DNA from: Trachelipus rathkii
Lineage: Eukaryota; Arthropoda; Malacostraca; Isopoda; Trachelipodidae
DNA length: 40,929 bases
Direction: 5' to 3'
Assembly (NCBI GenBank): GCA_015478945.1
Contig: JABUQX010060072.1
Location: 1 to 40,929 of the forward strand
Shown: piece after piece, positions 19,736-30,965 of the stretch
How positions within the stretch are numbered: the first letter of the stretch is position 1
Layout: each line of letters starts with the position of its first letter
Made by a program: the position numbers and the translations under genes
Notes under the pieces: generated by a model
The model's database searches: none
Seen by the model: the letters and a program-made list of their open reading frames with translations, nothing else
Told to the model about the DNA's origin: nothing

Positions 19736-20990
19736 TAAATAGTTCCATTTCTAGTTCTGCTGGTGATTGGTCTTCTATCCTCCAACCAGCTCTGGCTCGG
19801 CTATTCCTTCCAAAAACCTTCTGTATTGGAGAAAAACCATCATTCATAATCGTTTCATTCTTCGCACATATTATCCAATTCAAAATCCATTTTTTCCTCC
19901 TATGTTTTCTTCCTTCATTTTCTTAGACTTTCTTTTATTATTCCCCCCATCTTCTCGCATTTCCCACTACTCCAAGGACTTTCGCTTGCAGTGCTTAATA
20001 ATTCTATTCCCCATTGATCGGTAAATTAAATTCCACAAACTCTTTGTTTTGAAATTCTCTTCCTCCATCCGTTAAGATTTTTTCCGGTACCCCAAAAATG
20101 CTCATCCATTTTTCTAGCACGGCTTCTATTAGTTCTTCTGGTCTTTTTGTCTTGATCCACTTCGCCTGACTATATCTAGTGTCCCAATCTATCAATACCA
20201 GGAATTTCTTCCCTTCCAACTCCCCTATATACAACTCCACCACCTCATTAAACTTTTTTTGTCAACGCCATCCCCACTACAGGTGTACTTGTATTCCTTT
20301 TATATTTTTTGCATATTGTGCACTCTTCACATATCTTTTTCATTATTTCCAGTTTGCCCTTTTTTAATTCTCCGAACGTAGGTTCATCAGAAAATGCCTT
20401 TTCTATCATTTCCTTTAACTTTCCATAGGAACAATGACCGAATTGGAAATGTAACTTCACGCAATTTTTTCTCCATTTATCGTCACTTTCCCAAAGATCT
20501 TCTCTTTTTAGATTGAACCAAATACTCCCTTTATATTTCCCTTCCCTTAATCTTACTCGTAAATGCCCCTTTTCGTCTCTTATGACATTTATTCTCTCCT
20601 TGTCAATCAAATGATTCCCGATCATCTCCATAGCTTGGAAATCAATTATCGCTTCTATTTTCTTCAATACTTTTGTCCCTATTAGCCAAGGGATATTGCC
20701 TTCTATCACTTCCGTTTCCAGAAGAACCTTTCTCCTCCCCCAATTTATTGGTATATTCATCTTTATTTTCCCTTTATATTGCTTTTCCCCAAACCAATAC
20801 GTGGTCTTGATTTCTCTTTATGTTTCTTTCATGTCCTTAATTTCCCCAGCATTCATAGATCCTATCACCCTGCCTAGTCATAATTCCCCGATTACCGTAT
20901 TCGAACATCCCGTATCTATGATACCCCATACATCATCCCATTGACCCCCCTCAGATTCAGTCATTTCTCCCAGCAGTACCGTTTCGTCTT
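19736..20990 (-). pseudogene. copia pol, protease and integrase (GalEa-like)
   Basis: Reading down from about 20990, the protease motif GIIDTGCSNTVIG lies at 20885-20925 (DTGCS type usual in copia). A long linker and the integrase zinc-binding region LHFQFGHCSYGKL...CEECTICKKYK (20320-20470) follow. The core VLIDWDTRYSQAKW, the second catalytic Asp in ILTDGGREFQ, and after a frameshift STASESPWSSGKCEK with the catalytic Glu (about 19945-19990) come next. The segment ends with FSPIQKVFGRN (about 19810). Where the family has the first catalytic Asp (MDL after FNEVV), this copy reads EL (FNEVVELYI), so the catalytic triad appears incomplete. The motif spacing and PVVGMAL linker resemble the GalEa clade, common in crustaceans and other invertebrates; the clade call is from memory. 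Confidence 0.8.
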
Positions 20991-20997
20991 TTCTTTC

Positions 20998-21770
20998 TTA
21001 CTCGCTTTTACAGTGATATTTCAAATGACCCTTTCTCCCACATCCGTAACATTTGCTTTCTTTAAACCTACAATTATCCTCTTCATGTCCTTCTACCCAA
21101 CATCATTTGTTCTTCCTTTTATTATCTTTTTCAGGACAATTGTACCTCATATGCCCATCCTTTTTGCATCCATAACATATTACCTTCTTTCTATCCCCTT
21201 TTTCACCCCACCATGATCTCTCTTGTCTCTCCATATTTTCGTTCATTCTCTCTCCTAACACCCCTCTTAAAGCATGACAAACTCTTTGATACTTCACCTG
21301 TCCATCCAGTACCCCGTTTACTATCATCTCTTCATTCTCATTTAAACCACTTCTGACCAAAATCAATCCCCTTTTATGCTCTTCGCTCAACGCATCCATA
21401 CCGGTAGCCATACTTTTTCTCAATACGGCATCAAATCTACTCACATAATCCTGCATACTTTCTCCTTTCTTTCTATCCTGAATAATTCGTTCATATTTTC
21501 AATCTTTCTTTTTTGAGAAAGTAGGAAGTTGTAAGTCACAAATAGCCTTACTCTTATCTACGTTTACTTTCAATCCCCTCCTTTTACATACACTACCAAA
21601 TCTCTCTACCAAGCTGGAATGGTTCCCCCGATAAAGCGTTCCTTATGTTTATTCCCGGATATTTTTCTATCTCTTTCATACTCCAAACCCAATTTTCCAC
21701 TTTTCCTCTATATTCGAGATATCCCTCCTTATTCCCTTCAAACTTCGGGCATTTATCCCCCCTCCTCATA
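20998..21770 (-). pseudogene. copia gag with zinc knuckles (GalEa-like)
   Basis: The minus strand starts near 21770 with KCPKFEGNKEGYLEYRGKVE, a typical copia Gag opening. It continues IEKYPGINIRNALSGEPFQL, then is disrupted between about 21615 and 21460. The main frame follows at 21456-21103 (MQDYVSRFDAVLRKS ...). It holds the knuckle CYGCKKDGHMRYNC (CX2CX4HX4C). A second knuckle-like segment (CWVEGHEEDNC, first Cys position spoiled by a stop) and a third (CYGCGRKGHLKYHC) lie at 21010-21105, so three tandem knuckles were probably present. These bind RNA in the particle. The tract ends in a stop just before the protease. Confidence 0.8.
21545..21615 (-). pseudogene. LINE reverse transcriptase fragment embedded in gag
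   Basis: The minus strand encodes LVERFGSVCKRRGLKVNVDK, which is the conserved block after the catalytic Asp motif in LINE reverse transcriptases (CxxRGLKVNxxKSK), not a Gag sequence. It sits in the middle of the disrupted gag tract. A LINE of a compatible kind is present at 28320-30575, but its own copy of this block is too degraded to compare. The origin could be a small insertion or template switching. Confidence 0.6.
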
Positions 21771-21802
21771 CCGTTTTCATTACAGTTGTTAATTGAAAAT
21801 TG

Positions 21803-21905
21803 ATAAAATTGAACTCTTAACTAGTTTGACCATAAATACCATGAAGTGTTTAGATGGCGATTTGTACCCTGTCAAGCTACCCAACCTTAATAGTGATACT
21901 AAATT
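21803..21905 (-). repeat. 5' LTR remnant of the copia element (minus strand)
   Basis: About 100 bases similar to 18431-18535 (ATTGAACTCTTAA, GAAGTGTTT, TTTGTACCCTGTCAA, CTTAATAGTGATACTA), placed just outside the start of gag. The boundary begins TGATAAAATTG. Similarity to the other LTR is lost after 21905. Confidence 0.6.
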
Positions 21906-22800
21906 TCCGAGCTGCTGTTTTTTCTCAGTTTTCAACCATATTATTTGTAAACTGAAATAACAACAATTACATATACATTATTATATTGATAACATGAAAA
22001 GACCAATAATTCATTTTAGTATACATCACGTTATTCCACTATTTACTCCCCGCCTTCACTTATTGATATTCAGTTCACTACTGTTACCTATACCTCTCAA
22101 ACTATTTCACTATTATTAACCTTACATGTATCTATATTATTACTATCATTTCATGGTCTATCATTGTAACAGATCGATTAATTGACAATGTTGACTACTG
22201 AAATCACCTTCTTTAATTTAGTCTACAGATGCGTTTTGTGGCATATTAAAGACGATTTTTAATATTTTTGATTTGCTAGCTATTGAACAATTTTTAGAGT
22301 CTCATCCCCCAGTAACCGTCAAATTTTTAGCACACTCAAATTTTTAACGGCACCATTTTCACCAAATCCACATAAACGTATCGTATGCTGAGGTGTTTTT
22401 CTGGCCGTATTGATTGGCTTTGTATTTTCCATCTAGAAGTGAAAACTTACTACATCATCATTATTCATCTATTAAAAATAAAAAAAATTCTTGCACTTTA
22501 AATACACTCTCAAATAATTTAATTTATTTTTTTCTGAGTCCATTATACACAAGAAATAACTTCTAAAGTTAACAAAAAATAGAATATACAACTTAGTGTT
22601 CAACATAACTTTTTTCAAACTTTAATTTTTGAATTAAAAGAATTTGGATAATTTTTCTATATTAAATCCTTTAATTTAATATCCACAATCACGCATTAGT
22701 GCATTGCTTTGTTGCTTCAGAAAAATTTGTTGCACTAATGTTCAACATTCTCTCGTTACTCTAAAAGCTCTTATGTTCACATCCAAAATAAATTGATGAT
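21906..22800. other. AT-rich sequence without recognised genes
   Basis: Mixed AT-rich DNA beyond the copia element. It may include diverged LTR sequence at its left end. No frame with a known motif. Confidence 0.4.
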
Positions 22801-24620
22801 CCTTAAAATATATAACTAATATCATCAATATCCTTACTATCATATTTATATCTATATATATATATAGCTCATAGTAGTATTATATCAATATATTATTCTT
22901 CTATGTATCTTAAATTATTCAATAATAATTCATAAATAATTAATATATCATATACATAGAAATTCTTCTATATAATAATCATAAATTGAATATATTAATA
23001 TAATCATAATATTATATCACTTATATATTATATAATAATAGATAAATTCAGATATAAATATATTATAATATTAAATAATATAAGTAATATTAATAAAGAT
23101 AATAAATATATAAAATATATCGATAAAGTTATAGAAAATAAAAAAAAAATGATATTTCGAATATTAAATATAATAATATTTAATATAAAAATTATATAAA
23201 GATTAAATATTAAAATAATATAAATATAATAAAATTAAATAATTAATATATAATAATATATATTAATATTATATTAAGCTAATTAATATAATTAAATGAT
23301 AATATATATACAATATATATATATATATATATAATTATAATATAATATTAATAACACAAATTACATATGAAAATAATTAATAGCTTATTATTTTTTATAT
23401 TATATAAAATAAAAATATATTTATATAATGACATCTTTTATATAAAAACTAAATTGAAAGCTAATAGGCCTAAAGCACTAGTACACATTTTGAATAAAAA
23501 ATATAGGTAAACATACCACATATGCTTAAGCAACCGTAACAACTCAATTCAAAGTTCTAATGTCCATTCATTAACTTGTTTTTTTCTTTTGATTCTTGTT
23601 TTGTTTTATATTATACAAACTTTTTCAATTTAAAAAATCAAAGGAATGATAACTGGACACTGAACTTAAGATGGGGAGAGGGGGGGGTATAATGAAAAAA
23701 AAGTGTAATAAAAATAACCCCCTTAATTTCCCTTATTCCCCAAATAACATGGTATAATAATTTTTTAAAAAAAATAGACTAACATATTAAAATTCCTAGA
23801 TGTAAAAAAATTAATGACTTCCTTATGTTTACTACAAAAAAAGAAATATTTAATAACATCAAATTGCCTTTTACATCTTGTGAAGGAATTGACAATTTAA
23901 GAGATTTATAACACTTTCTTATATAAAAAAAAAATATATATTAATAGATAAATATATAAATCTAGACAGTATATTAAAACATATATATAAAAAATTATAT
24001 AAAATTAATATTTATAAAGATATCCATATATTTGTAGATAATATATATTAATATTATATATATAGATATATATAAATATATAGATATATAGCTAGTAAAT
24101 TCTTAATATGCGTATTAAATAATAAATATCCCTTAACACCCCATTCTTCAAACCTATTTTTCTTCTCCTACAAAAAATCTTTATAACTTCTGGAATTTAT
24201 CCTTTTACAATATATCATCCTTCTCTTCTACTCTCTCTAATATCTTCTTCTTTATTTCCTTCTTCTCTTGGTATTTATAATATAATATTATTATCTATCT
24301 AATATGGAATTTAAAAATAAAACATCGATTCATAATAATATAATATTATTATATAGTATAATATAATAGTAATAAATTAATATAGTACAATTGAAATAAG
24401 TAGAACAATAAGTAACAAGGGAAGATATAGTATATATAAAAGTAAGGTGCTGAATCTTAAAGGGTACTACAATTCGATGGTATTCTAAAAATATTTTATT
24501 TTCCGGTATCAATATATATATTATATATATATATATATAAAAAAAATATATATTATAAATAATATATATAAAATATATATATCTAATCGATATTAATCGA
24601 TTTTATATAGCTACGTTTAT
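22800..24620. repeat. AT-only tracts with irregular TA/TAA repeats
   Basis: Extended stretches (22845-23400, 23930-24110, 24330-24605) consist almost only of A and T in TATAA/ATATT patterns. They are separated by slightly richer sequence such as GGGGAGAGGGGGGGTATAATG near 23673. Nothing coding. Confidence 0.7.
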
Positions 24621-27180
24621 TTTAATATTATAATAGTGTTGAAAAAGACTTCCTACTTGTAATAAGATTTTTATGTGATAAAGAATAATAATTTTTTTTA
24701 TTTATACTTTAATTTCTAAGTCGTATGCCTAACCATCATGAATAATTATGTTCATATCGATTCTTCTTATGAGTAATGTTTTTCGTCTTCTCATACCTTA
24801 ATTTATGTTCTCTATAATCCTGAGTATCTATCAGACTTATAACTTGTTTATCTTATCTTCTTAAAATCTATACTTAATTTAATAGTTAATAATTTAATAC
24901 TTTATAGAATTTAAATATTTAAACGAATTATGAATTAAAAAATAAATATTAATATTTGAATAAATCAATTATTTAATATTTTTTAATATTTTCGCTATTA
25001 ATTCACAAACATAATCTCTATATCTATGCATCTTAATATAAATCTATCTGTAGTAACTACTGTTCAATTTCTTTCGTTAATTTTTAACAACCTGTAAAAT
25101 AAGTATTTCACACTCACAGATAAAAATTAAACTTGGCTTTAAAAAGTGGTCTAAAGGGACTTTTAAATATATCTTTATTTCTTACATTGGCCTACTTATT
25201 CAAAGGTTGTGTCATTTTTATCATATAAACCATGATTAGCACTTGGGCTGAGGTGGCTGAGGATTTAAACATGATTAATAAAAAAGTTCCTCTTTTTGTA
25301 CAATAGTTTAATAGTCTTGTAACAATCCGACTTTTTAATAACAACTCGGTCTCGATTAATTATTTTTAGAAGGCTAATCTTGGGAAAGATATCATGAAAT
25401 GGTATATTCTTTTATTAATTACCACATGATAGCTTTCCTTGTCAAATTTTTCATCTTATCAAAGGATGTTTATAGGTAAATTTAAAATAATATTATTAAT
25501 GGTACTTATATATTAATTTGAGACCTACAATTCAGAGTCCAACTTGTGGAAATTTCATCATTTGCTCATGAGCACTTCTGATATCAATTTTTGGGTGTAT
25601 GTTCTTTTACCATTCTCAATAATCTTTATATGGACTCTGTATTAATCATCTTTTAAATAGAAAAAAATCTATATAAGTTTATCGTAATTTGTCTTTATAT
25701 ATCTCTTTGCTTCCATAAAAGCATACCAAAAAATTAAATTTGTTCACATAAATTTCCTGTATCTGCTAATTCATTTCCTACTGGTTGTAACTTGGTGGTT
25801 TTTGATCAACAGTTTCACTCCTTTCAAACATTTCCAAAAAATGTGTCTTTAAGAACATTATAATCTTAAACGAGATCAAATAAATTTAATTCTCATCCTT
25901 CCCCACCCACATAAGGAACTCTCAACACACTCAGCAAGGTTTTATATGAAATCAAAGAACTACTTTATTCAAAAATCTTCAAACCAAAATTCAAATATAG
26001 AACTTTCCCCTCTTTAAAAAACTACCAAAATCCTTTATTAGATAGTAGATAAATAAATTGAGAGTATAGGATAAGATAATATGGGGATAAATATATATAA
26101 TAATGATATAGAGATATATATATATAAATAATATAGATAGAATAGACTATAGATATATATATACAGTACAGGACAATACATACAACAGACATACAATATA
26201 CTTTTAGAAATGATAACATGACAGGACATACAACGTTACAGTTGCATAAAATGGAAAATCTAATTGGTAAAATGGGATAATGGAATATTTGCACTGATTC
26301 TTCTTGAATATTAGGCTTTAATACAATTCAAAATCATTGCCTTCTACTCTTAAAAGTATTTGAGATATAAGTAAGTTTTCTTTATCAACACACTTCGATA
26401 TCATTTTGGATAAAAAATAAAAAGAGGTTGATACATATAAAGTTGAGTATCTCTAGTGATACTTTAACGACAAAATATATAGCCAAGTTAAGTCTAACTA
26501 AGGATTTTGTTTTTCAATGACGACTTTCACAACAATAGACAAATCAAAATCTCCCAACAAAAGGTAAAATCACATACCGGTAGGTTTAATGGCCTTCTTT
26601 CACTAGGAAATAAATATGGAAAAAGGTTACAATGTATTAGACATATTTTTGGAAGGGGGTAAGATCTGTTAATTAAAGTTAAACAGTTAACATAATAACC
26701 AAAGTAGAGTTTTATTATTAACTTCCGGGCAACATACTGGAAAAAATATATTTATATTAAATAGACTAATAATCTCCATCGGGTAGCATATATCTTACCT
26801 ACAATACTCGATATATTAATTCCTTTTTAATTGCATTTTTAATTAAAGGAGGAGCCATTTTTGGGGGCAAAGAATCGGCAAAAACGAAGGAAAAAGAAAC
26901 GAAAAGGCACACCCAAAAAACGGCAAAAACAACTTTGAACAAATAACCTCAAATGGAAATAAATCCTGACCTTTCTACTTCATTACCCTTAAATGAAAAC
27001 GCAAGTATTAAGGAGCACAATTTAAAACCATAGATTAGGAGTGAAGAAAACAAAAGCAAAACCTTGAACCGGCAGAAACAGGCTTTTTCAGACAAAGCAA
27101 AGAAGAAAAAAAAATCACCAAAGCATATATAAGGGAATACAAGGTATCTAAAAAAGAAGGATAGTGTAATCTACTGGAAA
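24621..27180. other. AT-rich intergenic sequence
   Basis: No gene, RNA or clear repeat seen. A purine-rich stretch lies at 26855-27140 and a TA-rich patch at 26075-26165. Frames present are short and low in complexity. Confidence 0.4.
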
Positions 27181-27204
27181 GGAATGAAGAAAAGTCCAGA
27201 TATC

Positions 27205-27395
27205 ATTCTGAGAAGAGAGAGAGAAGAAGAGAGAGAGCAGGAGAGAGAGAGAGAAGAGAGCGAGAGAAAAAAAGAAGAAGCAGGACAAGAGAGAGAGAGA
27301 GACAGACAGACAGAACAACAGACAGACAGAAAGAAGGAGAGAACAGACAGACGGAAGACAGAGTAGAGAGAAGAGAGGAGAGAGAGAGGAGAGAG

Positions 27396-27442
<47 letters not shown>
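27205..27442 (+). repeat. GA microsatellite (about 240 bases)
   Basis: GAGAGA/GAAGA runs with a GACAGACAGA middle part (27300-27360) and a pure GA run at 27395-27442. The open frames across it encode Glu/Arg or Leu/Ser monotony and are not genes. Confidence 0.95.
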
Positions 27443-27443
<1 letters not shown>

Positions 27444-28319
27444 CCAATTTCGAAATGAATGTATATTGGGGAACAAAAACCTGCATAAATTTAATAACAA
27501 TTCAACATTTATATTACTGTTCATGTCAAATATAAAATATAATATGTCAAATACTTCTTATATAATATAATATCTAAATAAAAATCTTAAGAAGATATAT
27601 ATATATATCTATAATATAATATATATATAATATAAAATATAATATATAATACATATATATAAATAATATATATGATATAAGTACTATATACTAATATATA
27701 ATATAATATAATTATAATAATTATATAATAATATTATTTAATAATACAATATAGTAATAATAATAATATATAAGATAAATTTAAATAATATAATTATAAT
27801 AATATTATATAATATTTATATATGCTATATATTAGTATATAATTAAATACATATATAATAAATATATAACTATACTATATATATATAATAATAACTTATC
27901 TAGATATCATACATACACGGATTTATTTCCAAAATAAATGAATATTATCCTATGAAATATATATTAATATGAAAAACAAGAATCGTTTTACTCCTTTGGA
28001 TCAAAAATTGGATACTTTTAACGCAGGTTGTGTGTGTGTGTGTGTAGTGTGTGTGTGTGTGAGTGTATTTATAATAAAGGTATGGAAGAACTTCAGCATT
28101 ATATAATAATAAAGATAAATTTTTTTCGAATTTATTTTTATTCGCAATAGGACTTCAAGTGGTATAATATATAACCTATAATATATATAAATATTAATAT
28201 AGTATTATATATATATATATAAATATAAATATTAATTATATATAAACTAATATATATTAATTAATAATATAAATATATAATAGAAATGGCAAGGGCAAAG
28301 ATACTAAATTAAAGTCATT
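27443..28319. other. AT-rich sequence with TA tracts and a GT tract
   Basis: TA-rich low-complexity sequence from 27540 to 27900 and 28165 to 28285, and a GT microsatellite at 28027-28066. No gene. Confidence 0.6.
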
Positions 28320-30575
28320 ACAGGAGGGCAGGTCGGAATTCCTGAAAACACTAGTTTGTGAGTTGCTAGTTAAGGTAGGGAAAGGTAACGTTAGGAAAGA
28401 GAAAAAAGAGAGAATAGAATCTAAGGGAAAAATAAGATATGAGGCAAATGTAGAGATTTAGGAAGGTATGAGGACGGTGAGGGACGTGAGAGGCGGAAAT
28501 AAGAAGGGAGGAAGAGAGTGATAGAGATTTCAAAGAGCAACTTGTGAAGAGCCAGAAGGATATGTGGATAAAAAGGTGGTGTCTGCAAGATAAAGGAAGT
28601 GAATGGTGGAGTGAGGAAGTGAAAGAGTTGAGGAGGAGTAAAAGAAAAAAGAGGTTAAAATAAAAGATGGAGAAATAGGAGAAGGAAGAGGAATAAGAAT
28701 ATCAAAGTCTGCAAAAGAGGGCGGTGGAGAGGGTGAAGAGAAATGCAAAATAATGAATGGTTGTAGAAAAGTAACAGAAACATTTGAATCAGGGAGACAA
28801 GTATCTGGAGAAGTAAAAAAAGAAGAGGAAGATTGAGAGGTTAGGGAGAGGGAGTTAAGGAGAAGGGAAATAAGATGGAGGGGAGATAGGGAGGTAAAAG
28901 ATGGAATTTTTAAGAGATTATGAATGAAATGTGAGAGAGAATGAGAGGAATGTCAAGAGGTGAGATGGGGGGAGGAATGGACAGGAAAGGGGATATGAAA
29001 ACAAATGGAAGAAAATATAAAGAAAACTAAAGGAAAACAAGGAAAGTCCACAGGTCTAGATGGGGTGAGTATCGAAATGTTCCAGATGGGAAGGCCAAGA
29101 GGGGTGGAGGAAATAGGCTGATATAGGTATAATAAATTATGTAGGAGTAGAGGAGAGGTTCCACAGAATGGAGGATGGTGTTTGTCCCGTAATAAAGGAG
29201 GAAAGGGGACTATGAGGAGTGGGGAAATATGAGGTATGTGTCTTTTGCGTAGTAGTAGTCGAAATGTACTGTGAGAAATACTAATGCAGAGGGTGAGAGA
29301 GAATGAAACGAGGAGAGATGGGGAAGAACAAGGAGGATTTAAGGGTGGGAAGGGGTGTGTGGATCAAGTATTCACAAGAAGGGCTCTGCCCGTGAGGTAT
29401 AAAAGGAAGGAAAGATAGAGGTATATTACTATATTGAAGTTGTATAAATATTGAACAGGGGGGAATATGGAAGGTCTGGAGGAATAGGAGTGGGGGTAAG
29501 TTAAGGTAAAGTTAAGGGCCTTCTATAGGAATAGCAGAATGTGTGTGAGAGTATTAGGAGGGAGAGTGAGATGTTTGGGTAGAGAGAGGGGTTGAGACAG
29601 GGAAGTGTAATGTCACCATTGACCGTGGCTTTTCAATTTATTATGCGAGTGTCTGCAGAGGAATGATAGAGGATGGCGAGAGGGGTGGAATAGGGATGAT
29701 AGGGGATGATAAATGGCAGTGAACATGATACCATTGTGACGGAGATACTGCACATAGTGGGGCGAAGAATTCCAGAAGGCGACTGTAGTATTTGTGAAGG
29801 AGTTTAGAGAAGAGTGTGTGGACAACAGGGTCTTAGATAAATCCAGGTAAGATAAAGTGAGATAGATGTTTTGAGGAAGGAGGAACAGATGAGGAGGATG
29901 TGTTAAGATAGAGTAGAGAGGTGTAGTATTAGAAGAAGTAGAGGTTTTCAGATATTTGGGAGATGGTTTGGGAAGGAAGGAGGATGAAAGGAAGGAAGGA
30001 AGCACATAGAGTAGGAAAAGGAATGAGAGCATTGAGTGACGAGGAATATGGAAACGGGGGGACTTTACACATAAACTTAAGTATAATAGCCGTGATTGAA
30101 AAAATAAGTTTCCAGCGTAACTATATGGTAAACATGAGGGTTGAATGCGAGGTCAGGAAAAGTTGAGAAGTTTGAGAAAAGGTTGAGCGGTATCGTGGGT
30201 TAGTATAAAGAGAGAGATAGAAATAGGGTGAAAAGAGAGAGAGTGATGGAAGAATTTTGGAGAAGAACGGATGAGAGGGCCATGTTACATGTTTGACATC
30301 TGGAGAATGAGAACAAGGTGTTAAGCAGAGTTCTGGGAGGTACGGAGGGATTCAAACCCCTAGAGGGGTGACCCTCTAAAATGGGAATCTATGGAAAAAA
30401 GGAGAAATCCTCGGACGAGAGAGATGAGGGTGGAGGAAGGTAGGTGTTGGCGGAGATAGAAAGGAATGGAGGAGGTGGGTGGGCGAGATGAAGTAAAAAG
30501 TAAGAATAGGGAAAGCTGCACGTAACATACAGATACCCGCTAAGCGAGGCGATTAAAGTAGTTTGTAAAATAATA
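28320..30575 (+). pseudogene. LINE (non-LTR retrotransposon) reverse-transcriptase remains
   Basis: The plus strand, in shifting frames, shows: EWWSEEVKELRRSKRKKR (about 28600-28655), the linker found before RT in many invertebrate LINEs; GKSTGLDGVSIEMFQMG (29041, RT block 1, usually K(A/S)xGxDGVxxEM); EEQGGFKGGKGCVDQVFTRR (29323-29385); GLRQGSVMSPLTVAF (29590-29635); and a degraded ADDT motif near 29727 (HDTIV). C-terminal sequence follows around 30170-30290. Stops and frameshifts are frequent, so no full domain is readable. The purine-rich plus strand is characteristic of this coding style. The 3' end is probably at 30565-30580, where AATAATAATAAG-type sequence passes into a TA array. It lacks a readable endonuclease, and its clade cannot be fixed by eye. 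Confidence 0.75.
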
Positions 30576-30965
30576 ATAAGAATAATATATATAAATATAA
30601 TATATATATATAATATTAATATATATATATAAATAAAATATATATATATAAGATATAATATATAGATTATAATATATAATATATATATATATATCAATCT
30701 ATATATATAGTAATATAATATATAAATATCATATAATGTATATATAGTATATCTAATTATATATATAATATAATATTCTATATAATTATATTATATAAAA
30801 TATATAATAATATAAATATAAATAAATATTATATATATGTATATATATATAAATATAGATGTTATATATATAATATATATATTATAATACAAATATAATA
30901 TACATAATATATTATAATATATAAGACTATAAATATATAATATATTTAATAAGAATATATATAAT
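30576..30965. repeat. TA-rich block downstream of the LINE
   Basis: A 390-base irregular TA/TAA array, possibly seeded by the LINE's 3' microsatellite tail. Confidence 0.8.

Noticed and set aside
27184..27524. Ser/Leu-rich and Glu/Arg-rich open frames
   Set aside because: They are translations of the GA microsatellite on either strand.
30340..30375. tRNA-like TTCAAA(C) segment
   Set aside because: No acceptor or anticodon stems can be drawn around it. The same was true at 31010 and 40078.
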